Source: Romboutsia sedimentorum (lineage in GTDB: Bacteria; Bacillota; Clostridia; Peptostreptococcales; Peptostreptococcaceae). From it: DNA of 64,000 bases. The stretch covers positions 178,333-242,332 of the forward strand of contig NZ_JASKYM010000004.1 in assembly GCF_030131845.1 (NCBI RefSeq), written 5' to 3'. Below are positions 27,555 to 35,746 of the stretch, piece after piece; the stretch's first letter is position 1; every line of letters starts with the position of its first letter. The notes under the pieces were generated by a model that worked only from the letters and a program-made list of their open reading frames with translations, was not told the origin of the DNA and did no database searches. The translations under genes were made by a program, and so were the position numbers.

Positions 27555-27660
27555 TCTTGGTATTACAAATTATTTATCAATAATTTTTAAGTTAACTATT
27601 TTATAGTTTCGACTTTTAATAGTATTATTCCTTCTTAAATACGTTATTTCGATAGTTCAA

Positions 27661-28635
27661 TTAATTTTTATTTTTATCTAAGCAGTTTTTAGGTTCAATA
27701 TATATTACTTCCCATTTTCCATCTTGATTTTTTTTATAATCGGCTATCTTTATATCAGTGCCATTAGTTAATGTATAAAAAAGTACATAGTACTCGTTAT
27801 TATCTTTGTCTTTAAAATATGCCTTTTTCTCATAACCATCACTTTCTACAACTACATCACCTTTTATCAAAGAACACCAATCTCCATATTCTATTTCTAC
27901 AAAAGATTTTGCATCGTATGACCACCCATGATAAGGTGCACATAAATAATTTTCTGGAGTATAATTCATATCTTTAATTTTATATACGCCATCTTCTTCA
28001 TCTAAATAAATATATCCATAGTAATATGCAAATAGTCCTTTCTTTTCTTTACTTCCTTCTATTACTTCTATTTCCACAAAGTACTTTAAATCATTTGGTC
28101 TATCTTTATCTGGTACTACTTCATTTAATTTAACTAGATTTATATGTAATTTATTTTCAAATGATTTTAAGTATTTTTTATATGTAAGTCTTTCTTTATA
28201 AGAATTTGATAAAAAATTATAAGCTACTGGATATGGACCCCTAGCATCTCCCATAGTACCACAACCTGTATTAGTTTCATCTAGTGGATTTGCAGCGTCT
28301 CTTAGTACACTAAAGTAATTTAGGATAGTATCATTAGGTGTTTTTAAAAGTTCTTTTGGTAAATTTATTTCATTTTGGTTTTTTCCATAACTATCATATA
28401 AAGATTTTTCTATTTTGTCATTTAAAATTGGTGACTTTGATGGTCTAAAAAACTTTTCTAAACTATAATCCTCATCAACATTATCCACTTCTTTATCATC
28501 TACTTCATGTACTTCTTTTATGTAATTTGCTCCCATTACTATTTTTCCAGAATTTATTTTACTTTTTTCAAACACTACACCTATCCCCACTAATATTGTA
28601 ATGCTCAAAACTATAAATACTTTTTTAATTTTCAA
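27661..28635 (-). CDS. Exported protein of unknown function
   Basis: 324 aa with an N-terminal signal or anchor helix (VFIVLSITILVGIGVVF). The exported part is acidic. A central segment (LLKTPNDTILNYFSVLRDAA, YNFLSNSYKERLTYKKYLKS) looks like an NTF2/SnoaL-type alpha-beta fold used in lipoprotein-like sensors, followed by beta strands with repeated Tyr and Trp (YHGWSYDAKSF, YGDWCSLI). There are four Cys in the exported region that could form disulfides. I do not recognise a named family. Monocistronic; no terminator is obvious downstream. Confidence 0.6.
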   Translation of the reverse strand: MKIKKVFIVLSITILVGIGVVFEKSKINSGKIVMGANYIKEVHEVDDKEVDNVDEDYSLEKFFRPSKSPILNDKIEKSLYDSYGKNQNEINLPKELLKTPNDTILNYFSVLRDAANPLDETNTGCGTMGDARGPYPVAYNFLSNSYKERLTYKKYLKSFENKLHINLVKLNEVVPDKDRPNDLKYFVEIEVIEGSKEKKGLFAYYYGYIYLDEEDGVYKIKDMNYTPENYLCAPYHGWSYDAKSFVEIEYGDWCSLIKGDVVVESDGYEKKAYFKDKDNNEYYVLFYTLTNGTDIKIADYKKNQDGKWEVIYIEPKNCLDKNKN

Positions 28636-28737
28636 TATTTCCCCCCCTTTCCTGTTAACATTCTCTTAAATAGTATATTGATTAATTTGGGTAAATATAA
28701 TTAAAGTTTAAAGTCTTTTTAAAAACATTCAAATAAA

Positions 28738-28778
28738 AAAACTACTATATCATTAGATATTATCTAATTTTATAGTAG
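28738..28778 (-). terminator. Terminator of VanW-family gene
   Basis: Long hairpin with arms ACTACTATA and TATAGTAGT, followed by seven T on the minus strand. Confidence 0.8.
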
Positions 28779-28786
28779 TCATTTTT

Positions 28787-30028
28787 TTATCTTTTAAGTT
28801 TTCTATATACACTTTTATCTACGTGTTCTTTTTTTATTACTTCTCCATTAGAGTTTTTAAATATTCTATATGTATTAGCTGCATCTAAGCCGCCTTCTTT
28901 AAATGTATCTACAACGATATCTACATTTGGGTTATCTTGTGAACTTCCATATATTGCACAAGTTACAGTTCCATTTCCAACCCAGTTTTTTACATATACA
29001 GGATGTGGGTATGGATTTTTAAATTTAAAATCTGTTCCTCCATCATTTACCATGGCATCTCTACCAAGTGGTACATAACTTGATGCTACTGAATGATTAG
29101 TTATTGAAACTAAATCCATTCCTGAACTTAAAACAGCATTATATAATGTAGTTGATACCTGGCAAACTCCCCCACCAAGACCATCTTCTAATTTACCTCT
29201 TATTATAACAGGTGCATCTTTGTATCCATTTGATCTATTTCTCATTCCCGTTAAATTATTGTATGAATACTCCTCACCTGGCATTAATAATACATTACTA
29301 CTTTTATTAGCTGCAGTTCTTATATTATGAGTCCTAGCTGATGAATTTGTTGAAAACTTTGTTGTAAATTGACCAAGTAAAGTATCTACACTTTGTGCAT
29401 CTTTTGTTTTTACCTCTGGCTCTTTTACATTTACTTTTAAAGCTATCTCACTATAGTCTTTATCACCTACAGCTTTTATAACGCTCTCTAAAGTATTCCC
29501 TACATCTAATTGTTTTCCAGTTACAGATGGCTTATGACCAATTGATCCTCCACTTACATATACCTTAGCATTTACCATATCTACATCAACTGCTTTAGAT
29601 ATCTTTTGTATAGATTCACTAAGCTTTGCTTCATTGTAAGAAGTCTTAATTTTCATATCTTTTTTATTATTTTTAAGAGAAAAATATCTTTTTATATTCT
29701 CAAAGTACTTGTCTGTTTTTGTATAGTTATAAGCTTCTTCTACCGCTTTTTCTACATCGTACTTTAAGTCAATATCTTCTGGCGATATTTCATGTTTCTT
29801 TCCTTCATATGAAAGATGTATGCTCTTTGGGCTATAGCTATTTTTAACCGCTTCTATAGCTTGTTTTTTATTCATTTGTGATACATCTACATTTTCTATA
29901 AATATATTTTTTGCTATATTATTACTATATATGTATGTTTGGTTAAAATGACTAACCATAAGACATAGAGCAAATATTATTATTACAGCACAAATGATAC
30001 CATTTTTTTTTGATATTTTTTTACTCAT
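28787..30028 (-). CDS. VanW-family cell-envelope protein
   Basis: 413 aa. An N-terminal membrane anchor (ICAVIIIFALCLMVSHF), then a peptidoglycan-binding-4-like region (about residues 40-205, with IFIENVDVSQMNKKQAIEAV), then the VanW domain: RTHNIRTAANKSSNVLLMPG, GEEYSYNN, GGGVCQVSTTLYNAV and HPVYVKNWVGNG. The G5 domain found in some relatives is absent. Such proteins face the cell wall and in some bacteria occur with glycopeptide resistance genes, but the biochemical role is unknown and there is no van cluster here. Confidence 0.88.
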   Translation of the reverse strand: MSKKISKKNGIICAVIIIFALCLMVSHFNQTYIYSNNIAKNIFIENVDVSQMNKKQAIEAVKNSYSPKSIHLSYEGKKHEISPEDIDLKYDVEKAVEEAYNYTKTDKYFENIKRYFSLKNNKKDMKIKTSYNEAKLSESIQKISKAVDVDMVNAKVYVSGGSIGHKPSVTGKQLDVGNTLESVIKAVGDKDYSEIALKVNVKEPEVKTKDAQSVDTLLGQFTTKFSTNSSARTHNIRTAANKSSNVLLMPGEEYSYNNLTGMRNRSNGYKDAPVIIRGKLEDGLGGGVCQVSTTLYNAVLSSGMDLVSITNHSVASSYVPLGRDAMVNDGGTDFKFKNPYPHPVYVKNWVGNGTVTCAIYGSSQDNPNVDIVVDTFKEGGLDAANTYRIFKNSNGEVIKKEHVDKSVYRKLKR

Positions 30029-30121
30029 TCCCCCACCTCATTTTCAAGACTATCTAAATTATAGGGGATTAATTTTTTTAAAACAAGTTTTATAGGGGAT
30101 ATGTAACTTTATTGTTACATT

Positions 30122-30754
30122 TTACCTTAGATTGCATTTAACCGGAAAATGGTCTGAATATTTTACGAAATCTACACAGTAATTATCTATAGTTACTAGT
30201 TTATCTGCGAATATATAATCTATCCTTGCATCAGTTTTTTCAAAAGTACATAGTTTATGATTATGTGTAAAAACTGCTGCATCATAAAAAGTATTTATAC
30301 CTATATTTTTTTCATTCATATCTCCACATATTACACTCCTACCATCTAAATCATTTGTGTAATCTAGGATTTCACTTATTTGCTTTTTCCTTTCATCACA
30401 ATCTAAACCTAAGTGGGTATTGATAACATTTATTTTCCCACAATCTGAAAATATATTTGTATATAAAAAGCCCCTTTGTTCTTTTAAACTAGTTAAGAAA
30501 ACATGGCTATGATCTTCAATTTCACATTTAGAAAAAGTACAAACTCCATACATCATAAATGATGTAGCTACATTAGCTGCAAATACCCCATCCATATTTA
30601 ATTCTAGTTTTAATTTTGCAAATTGAGGATAAAGTACTTCTTGTAAACAGATAACATCACAATCTGATTGTATTAAATATTTACTTATCTTTGATAATGT
30701 AATTTTATCATTACTATCCATTCCTTTATGAATATTATATGTTATCATTTTCAT
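30122..30754 (-). CDS. Endonuclease/exonuclease/phosphatase-family hydrolase
   Basis: 210 aa from ATG 30754. An ATG 15 bp upstream overlaps the GGAGGT ribosome binding site and is not the start. The EEP fold motifs are visible: TYNIHKG, CLQEV (metal-binding Glu), NTHLGLDCDERKKQ, ICGDMNEKN and C-terminal YSDHFPV with the catalytic Asp-His. This superfamily hydrolyses phosphodiester or phosphate esters; substrates range from DNA to sphingomyelin. No signal peptide, so it is probably cytoplasmic. Confidence 0.85.
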   Translation of the reverse strand: MKMITYNIHKGMDSNDKITLSKISKYLIQSDCDVICLQEVLYPQFAKLKLELNMDGVFAANVATSFMMYGVCTFSKCEIEDHSHVFLTSLKEQRGFLYTNIFSDCGKINVINTHLGLDCDERKKQISEILDYTNDLDGRSVICGDMNEKNIGINTFYDAAVFTHNHKLCTFEKTDARIDYIFADKLVTIDNYCVDFVKYSDHFPVKCNLR

Positions 30755-30801
30755 TTTACTGACCTCCATAAAATTAACTTAGTTTATCATTATATTCAAA
30801 A

Positions 30802-30840
30802 AACCCAGCTCAGTATATAATTGCTTTACTAAGCTAGGTT
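30802..30840 (-). terminator. Terminator of the 53-aa gene
   Basis: AACCTAGCTTAGTA pairs with TACTGAGCTGGGTT (minus strand) followed by a T run. Confidence 0.8.
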
Positions 30841-30877
30841 ATCTCTTGAAAGTGTTTTATTATATTTATACATTTTA

Positions 30878-31039
30878 TTAATGTTTGATTTCCTTTTTTA
30901 TTTTAGTAAACTTTCCTTTATTTCCAACAAATGCAAATCCCATTTTTCTATATATTTCATCTAACTCTCTTAAAGTCACTTCACCATCTATTAAATTAAC
31001 TAAAGTTATATCTTGTATTTTTCTAGTTTTATTAATCAT
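30878..31039 (-). CDS. Small conserved-looking protein, 53 aa
   Basis: ATG 31039 follows an AAAAGGAGTGTTACTA ribosome binding site and the gene has its own terminator. The peptide (MINKTRKIQDITLVNLIDGE, then VTLRELDEIYRKMGFAFVGN, GKFTKIKKEIKH) is basic at both ends with a central amphipathic helix. No membrane segment or known motif. The ribosome binding site, terminator and clean codon use support a real gene. Function unknown. Confidence 0.6.
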   Translation of the reverse strand: MINKTRKIQDITLVNLIDGEVTLRELDEIYRKMGFAFVGNKGKFTKIKKEIKH

Positions 31040-31331
31040 TAGTAACACTCCTTTTAAAGTTTTTATATTTTATTATATTTTCCTTTTATTAGAATTATTA
31101 CTGTTTTATTTTTTTTTATACTATATGACATTTACTTAGTTTATATATTAACACTTAAAGTAAGAAGGTATTTATATTAAGTAAACGTTAACTAATTTTT
31201 GTTTTGTTACAAATTGAAGAAATTTATTTATTTTTGTAAGATTATTATGTTTTACTTTTATTGTATATTGGCACTAATAGTATTACTATTATGGTATAGA
31301 GCAAAGTATATAAGTTAAAGGAGGTAAATAT

Positions 31332-31850
31332 ATGAAAACTACGGCAAATAAAACGATTATATTCAAACAGAAGGAATATGATGAGAAAAAACAAACTTCA
31401 AAGTATAAGATTAAAAATAATAATTCTAGTACTTCTTCTAAAGTCATTCCGTATCCTAAATATAAGAAGAAGAAAGAAAAGAGCATCAAACTTATAAAAA
31501 ACAATAAACCTCTTTTAATAATTTTACTCTTGGTTATGTTTTTTTTTCTACTTTCATTTATAGATAATAATTTATTAAGAAATAAGCCTAGATTTAATTC
31601 CTCAAGTTCCTCATTATCCAATTCTGAATTTTCATCTTATTCTAAGATAGTAGAAAATGAGATTAGACATATATTAACTTTAGGTTCCAAAGACAAGGTA
31701 GCTACTGATAGTATGCATAAAAATGGAGAATCTGTTTATGCTGAGGGAAATATTTCTTTAAAGAAAAAAGAAAATAAAGATTTTGATATGATTTTAAAAG
31801 AGAATAAACCTTATTCTTTACTTATAGACGGAACTGAATACATTAAATAA
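31332..31850 (+). CDS. Single-pass membrane protein, unknown function
   Basis: 172 aa, preceded by AAAGGAGGTAAATAT. A long basic cytoplasmic N-terminus (KYKKKKEKSIKLIKNNK), one membrane helix (about residues 61-78), then a Ser-rich linker (NSSSSSLSNSEFSSYS) and a small exported domain. Topology with Lys inside and Ser-linker outside fits a type II membrane protein. No family recognised. It stands alone on the plus strand with a terminator at 31851-31882. Confidence 0.7.
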   Translation: MKTTANKTIIFKQKEYDEKKQTSKYKIKNNNSSTSSKVIPYPKYKKKKEKSIKLIKNNKPLLIILLLVMFFFLLSFIDNNLLRNKPRFNSSSSSLSNSEFSSYSKIVENEIRHILTLGSKDKVATDSMHKNGESVYAEGNISLKKKENKDFDMILKENKPYSLLIDGTEYIK

Positions 31851-31882
31851 AAATAGAGCTAAGTTTTTCTTAGCTCTATTTT
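31851..31882. terminator. Terminator
   Basis: AAATAGAGCTAAG/CTTAGCTCTATTT stem followed by T residues. Confidence 0.85.
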
Positions 31883-31936
31883 TATTTAATTTATAGATAA
31901 TAGCTTTGCTATAAATTATATCCAGGTAATAAAATC

Positions 31937-32962
31937 TTATATAGCCATACTTAAGCCCAATATAGATTTTATTAAAGTTTTTTTTTCTTTATCAGTTAAA
32001 ATGTTCTTTTCTAATAATATTTTGCAAAATCCTAGTTTTTCTTCATCATCACTATTTTTGCTTAGTTCATTTATTCTTTTGTTTTCATTTATAAATAAAG
32101 GTTTGTAATAATCATAATTATTTATTATATTTTGTACAAAATGGTGCAAATCTATTATTTCGGTGTCAAAATCATTTTTATACTTATTTATTCCTCTAGC
32201 TAAAGTTATGCTGTCCATTCCGTAAAAATTAGATATTTTGTTTATATTTTCAGACTCTGCTATAGTAAATCCATATTTTTTTATTTTATCTACTACAGTG
32301 TTTTTACAATTTAAGCAACATCCGTAACAGTTATTATTTTCATCATACCAATCTTTTTTATTATCACTAGTTATTCTGTTTGCAATAATTTGATTATACT
32401 TTTTAAATGTTTCACTATCATAGGGTATTAAATTTTCTTGATGTCTAAGCACTATAGCTTTTAAATTTTTATTAGCCATTAATTTACCAAGACCATCGCT
32501 TCCACAAGACTTGTTATTTCTAAGCATAATTTTTGCAAAGTCTATTTTATTCATCCCCGCTATCCCTACAAATGCAATCTCTATTTTATTAACATGTAAT
32601 TCTTTTTTAAGTATTTTTTGTGTGCTTAAAAAATCTGCTTCAGACAAATGAGTAGCATCATTTATGCTTATGTTTTCTTTGTCTATATACACATATACAG
32701 GAATATCACTTTCTCCCTCAAATACTAAATAGTCGTATCCATTACATTTCATAAAATGTGCAAAATGACTTCCACTTGTTGACAATGAATTTTTATCATA
32801 CACACTTAATCTATTTAATCCTACAATTCCATATCCAGCTAAAGGTGGCGCTTCAAATACTAAATTATCAGCATTTAAATTGATTCTACACTTGTCGTAC
32901 TGATTGATTGTTCTTGCTTTCCTATCATTAAGATTTATGTACAGTATTTTTTTCATCAGCAT
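31937..32962 (-). CDS. Short aldehyde:ferredoxin oxidoreductase-like protein
   Basis: 341 aa, just over half of a normal AOR (about 600 aa). The N-terminal AOR domain is recognisable (GYGIVGLNRLSVYDK; SGSHFAHFMKCNGYDYLVFEG) as is GSDGLGKLMANKNLKAIVLR, near the pterin site, and a CYGCCLNCKN cysteine cluster like the 4Fe-4S ligands. The C-terminal domain 3 is missing or replaced by a short Lys/Glu-rich helical tail. AORs oxidise aldehydes with a tungstopterin cofactor; whether this shortened form binds it is unclear. A degraded or repurposed paralogue is likely. Confidence 0.7.
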   Translation of the reverse strand: MLMKKILYINLNDRKARTINQYDKCRINLNADNLVFEAPPLAGYGIVGLNRLSVYDKNSLSTSGSHFAHFMKCNGYDYLVFEGESDIPVYVYIDKENISINDATHLSEADFLSTQKILKKELHVNKIEIAFVGIAGMNKIDFAKIMLRNNKSCGSDGLGKLMANKNLKAIVLRHQENLIPYDSETFKKYNQIIANRITSDNKKDWYDENNNCYGCCLNCKNTVVDKIKKYGFTIAESENINKISNFYGMDSITLARGINKYKNDFDTEIIDLHHFVQNIINNYDYYKPLFINENKRINELSKNSDDEEKLGFCKILLEKNILTDKEKKTLIKSILGLSMAI

Positions 32963-33084
32963 TCCCTCCTCAATCTATATTATATCACCAAATATATTTT
33001 TTTTTTGCTATTTTTTCAATGTATTTAATTTATATTTCAATTAAGAAATCGTTTACTATCGTTATGCATTATTTAAATAAATAA

Positions 33085-33125
33085 AAAACACCTTAGTTGA
33101 TATTTTTATAACTAAGGTGTTTTTG
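33085..33125 (-). terminator. Terminator
   Basis: AACACCTTAGTT/AACTAAGGTGTT stem with T runs on both sides, downstream of the 73-aa gene. Confidence 0.85.
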
Positions 33126-33137
33126 TTCTACATCAAA

Positions 33138-33359
33138 CTACTTTTTAGTACTTTTCTTAACAGCCTTACCTACTGATTTACCAGTATTTACAGTTTCTTT
33201 ACCTACATTATATCCAGTTTTTACCGCTTCTTTACCTACATTTAATGTTCCTTGTATTGCTTCTTTTGCAACATTTCCTACTCCATTTACTACTTCTTTT
33301 CCTACTTTTTCTACTGGGTCAGTTACTTTTTTAACTACTTTTTCAGCTTTTTTTCCCAT
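33138..33359 (-). CDS. Small repetitive amphipathic Lys/Val-rich protein
   Basis: 73 aa with RBS AAGGAGGTAAAATATAG. Built of 11-residue repeats (NVGKEAVKTGY, NVGKETVNTGK, NVAKEAIQGTL and similar), a pattern giving long amphipathic helices as in apolipoprotein-like or LEA-like stress proteins. Highly basic (pI high) and without Cys. It could coat membranes or nucleic acids. Function unknown. Confidence 0.65.
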   Translation of the reverse strand: MGKKAEKVVKKVTDPVEKVGKEVVNGVGNVAKEAIQGTLNVGKEAVKTGYNVGKETVNTGKSVGKAVKKSTKK

Positions 33360-33447
33360 CTATATTTTACCTCCTTAATTACTATATTTATTTTTATTGC
33401 TACCCTTTCATCTATTTTATGATCTATATTTTATATTGTTACATCAA

Positions 33448-33474
33448 AAAGACTAGGATATTTTCCTAGCCTTT
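33448..33474 (-). terminator. Terminator of thioredoxin gene
   Basis: GGCTAGGA/TCCTAGTC stem followed by T run on the minus strand. Confidence 0.8.
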
Positions 33475-33513
33475 AAATTTAATAATATTAATTAAATCAT
33501 CATACTATAATTT

Positions 33514-33840
33514 TTATAAATGATTATTAACCTTTGATATTAAACTTTCCTTTGGCATAAATCCAACTAATATCTCTACAGGTTTTCCATCTTTAAATAT
33601 CATAACTGTTGGAACTGTACTTACATTATACTTTCTTGCTATATCCATAGTTTGATCTATATCTACTTTTACAAAGTTTGCACTAGATCCCATTTCATCA
33701 CTTGCTTGTTGAAATACTGGCGCTAACATTTTGCAAGGAGCACACCATGTTGCAAAAAAGTCTACTACAGCTACTCCACTTCCATTTTCTATAGTAGAAT
33801 TAAATTCTTCTGCATTTAATATTTTAATAATATTTTCCAT
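33514..33840 (-). CDS. trxA: Thioredoxin
   Basis: 108 aa from ATG 33840. Thioredoxin fold with active site FFATWCAPCKML (CAPC rather than the commoner CGPC), cis-Pro in VSTVPTVMIFKDGK and DIDQTMDIARKYNV. It reduces protein disulfides with NADPH via thioredoxin reductase, which is not nearby. An upstream TTG would also allow a start. The AGGGAGA ribosome binding site is 34 bp from the ATG, with a hairpin between. Confidence 0.9.
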   Translation of the reverse strand: MENIIKILNAEEFNSTIENGSGVAVVDFFATWCAPCKMLAPVFQQASDEMGSSANFVKVDIDQTMDIARKYNVSTVPTVMIFKDGKPVEILVGFMPKESLISKVNNHL

Positions 33841-33850
33841 TTTATTTTTG

Positions 33851-33873
33851 CTATTCAAAACAAACTTGAATAG
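33851..33873 (-). promoter_or_regulatory. Hairpin between Shine-Dalgarno and trxA start
   Basis: Perfect 8-bp stem CTATTCAA/TTGAATAG with a 7-nt loop lies between AGGGAGA (33875-33882) and ATG (33838-33840). If folded, it would bring the ribosome binding site close to the start codon; if unfolded the spacing is too long. A translational control is possible. Confidence 0.4.
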
Positions 33874-34108
33874 TCTCTCCCTTTCATATATTTTATCTTA
33901 TTTTTATTATTTACATTTTAATTTTTTTTATTTCTCTTTATTTTATATTACTATAATACTTGTTATTACCTTATTTTTCTATATTTTAATTGTTTTTTAT
34001 ATTTTTTTCTCTTTTTTTTATAATTTACTATTTACATAAACTTTATTTTGTATTATAATGATTTTAGTGGCATTTATGCATCGCGCATAAATATACGCTA
34101 GCCCAAAT

Positions 34109-34137
34109 AAAGGCACCTATCTTTGATAGGTGCCTTT
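34109..34137 (-). terminator. Terminator of sigV-rsiV
   Basis: Perfect stem AAAGGCACCTATC/GATAGGTGCCTTT with loop TTT. Confidence 0.9.
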
Positions 34138-34146
34138 CCGTTTGTC

Positions 34147-35025
34147 TTAATTTAAATTTAGTTTTAAAACTTCATTTGGTATTGTAAAATCAACTGCTCC
34201 CATAGAACCTGGCCCTACTTCATATTTATCAAAACATATTACTAACTCATTTTTTTCATTTATATAAAATCCTTGATTTTCCTTTATAGTTTTAAAATCA
34301 TCATCTTGCCCAGTATTTATCCAATAAAAAATATCAGAATCTAATTTCATTTGCTTTTCCATTTGAGACTTTATATTTTCACTTATGATATTTATATAAT
34401 CTACATTTTCAAACATACTTTTAAGTGTTATTGACTCCTCACTTTTTTTGTTTATATTATAGAATTTTCTAGTTGTATCAGAAGAACCCTGAACTTCATA
34501 GTTAGAAACAACCAATGACAGTATATCTTCATTATTTGCTTTAACTTCATATGATGATCTTAGCATTTGATGACCTCGTTTATTATTTTTTTCTAGTGTT
34601 TTTGATTGTTCTACATATTGTTGATACAAAGCTTTAGCTTCTTTTTCTAGTTCTTCATTTAAGTCTTTTTCTAATTTTTTATCTTTTAATCCCTCTACCT
34701 TAGCTACATCTACAGATACTTCTAATCCATTTTTATCCAAGCTATAATTAGAAAGTTTTACCACTTTTACCAATTTACCTATTACAGGTATATTATCTAA
34801 TGCATTAGCAACTAATGGACTCATATTTACACTACCTACAAATACTGCCACAATAGATACTACTAATGACAAACTTTTTATTAAACTTACTTTATTATCA
34901 TCTTTCTTATTATATATAGCATCGTTTACTATACCTTCTAATTCACAAGGTATTTCAATATTATTATAGTTTTCTTTTAGCTTTTGCAATTTTTCTTTGT
35001 CGTTCATAAGCTCCTCCTTATTCAT
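34147..35025 (-). CDS. rsiV: Anti-sigma factor RsiV-like
   Basis: 292 aa. A short cytoplasmic N-terminus that would hold the sigma factor, one membrane helix (about residues 47-66, SLVVSIVAVFVGSVNMSP), then an exported DUF3298-type domain (ILSLVVSNYEVQGSSDTTRK, ITLKSMFEN, NELVICFDKYEVGPGSMG). In Bacillus subtilis and Clostridioides difficile, RsiV binds lysozyme and is then cleaved to free SigV. VANALDNIP after the helix is a plausible signal-peptidase site. It overlaps sigV by 8 bp. The start could be the first Met or Met7. Confidence 0.85.
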   Translation of the reverse strand: MNKEELMNDKEKLQKLKENYNNIEIPCELEGIVNDAIYNKKDDNKVSLIKSLSLVVSIVAVFVGSVNMSPLVANALDNIPVIGKLVKVVKLSNYSLDKNGLEVSVDVAKVEGLKDKKLEKDLNEELEKEAKALYQQYVEQSKTLEKNNKRGHQMLRSSYEVKANNEDILSLVVSNYEVQGSSDTTRKFYNINKKSEESITLKSMFENVDYINIISENIKSQMEKQMKLDSDIFYWINTGQDDDFKTIKENQGFYINEKNELVICFDKYEVGPGSMGAVDFTIPNEVLKLNLN

Positions 35026-35515
35026 CTATTTCTATTTTCAATAATTTCAAGGCTTTATAAAGCCTTGTCTTAACAGTGTTTATATTTTCATCTAATGTTT
35101 TTGCTATGTCAGATATTTTCATATCTTCAAAATACCTTAACATAACTACTGTTTTATATTCTTTGGGTAAATTATCTAGTGCCATTTGTATATCTATATC
35201 TGTTTCAATATCACGGTCTATATATGTATCAGTTGATATCTTTTCTACAATTTGAGTATATTTTTTACTTTTCCTTGTATAATCTATGGATGTATTGATA
35301 AGTATTGTATAAAACCAAGGCTTAATACAATCTACATTTTCTAACTTATCAATTTTGGATAAACCTTTTAATATAGATTCTTGGACTATATCTAGTGCAT
35401 CTTGTTCATTTCTTACATATTTATATGCAATCCTATAAAATGAATTTTTGTTTTCTATTATATAATTTTTAAAAGTTTTTTCTTTTATTTTTTTACCCAA
35501 GTTCAGTAATTTCAT
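35018..35515 (-). CDS. sigV: ECF RNA polymerase sigma factor SigV-like
   Basis: 165 aa with sigma-70 regions 2 (YKYVRNEQDALDIVQESIL and KPWFYTILIN) and 4 (NLPKEYKTVVMLRYFEDMKI, NENINTVKTRLYKALK). RBS AAAGGAGGACCC. Paired with an RsiV-like anti-sigma factor by gene overlap, so it probably drives lysozyme-induced envelope modification genes. A promoter-like element upstream fits autoregulation. Confidence 0.88.
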   Translation of the reverse strand: MKLLNLGKKIKEKTFKNYIIENKNSFYRIAYKYVRNEQDALDIVQESILKGLSKIDKLENVDCIKPWFYTILINTSIDYTRKSKKYTQIVEKISTDTYIDRDIETDIDIQMALDNLPKEYKTVVMLRYFEDMKISDIAKTLDENINTVKTRLYKALKLLKIEIDE

Positions 35516-35547
35516 ATGTCTAGGGTCCTCCTTTTTTCTTACACATA

Positions 35548-35578
35548 TATAGACGTATGTAGTTGATAAAAAGTTTTA
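35548..35578 (-). promoter_or_regulatory. Candidate SigV-dependent promoter
   Basis: Minus strand AAAACTTTTT (near 35571-35578) and CGTCTA (35550-35555) are spaced by about 15-16 bp, as in ECF promoters with AAC at -35 and CGTC at -10. It lies 35 bp before the sigV start. Confidence 0.6.
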
Positions 35579-35605
35579 TAATTCAAATAGTAAATTTTTA
35601 CACTA

Positions 35606-35653
35606 AAAAGGAGTAACTCTACAATGATTAATTCATTTTGAGATACTCCTTTA
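35606..35653 (-). terminator. Terminator of AGCS symporter gene
   Basis: AAAGGAGTA and TACTCCTTT arms around a long imperfect loop, followed by TTAGTG on the minus strand; moderate quality. Confidence 0.6.
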
Positions 35654-35746
35654 TTTTTTTAAAGTAATAAAACATTATTTATAATTATTTAATATATCAT
35701 TATTTTTAATTTAGTACAATATTTTTTAAATTTTTAGTGCCATTTA

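Noticed and set aside
31289..31621. Minus-strand frame of 110 codons rich in Phe and Leu
   Set aside because: It is antisense to the plus-strand membrane protein that has AAAGGAGG before its start.
33138..33359. Tandem DNA repeat or phase-variable locus
   Set aside because: The 11-residue pattern is visible in protein only; DNA repeats are too diverged for slippage.
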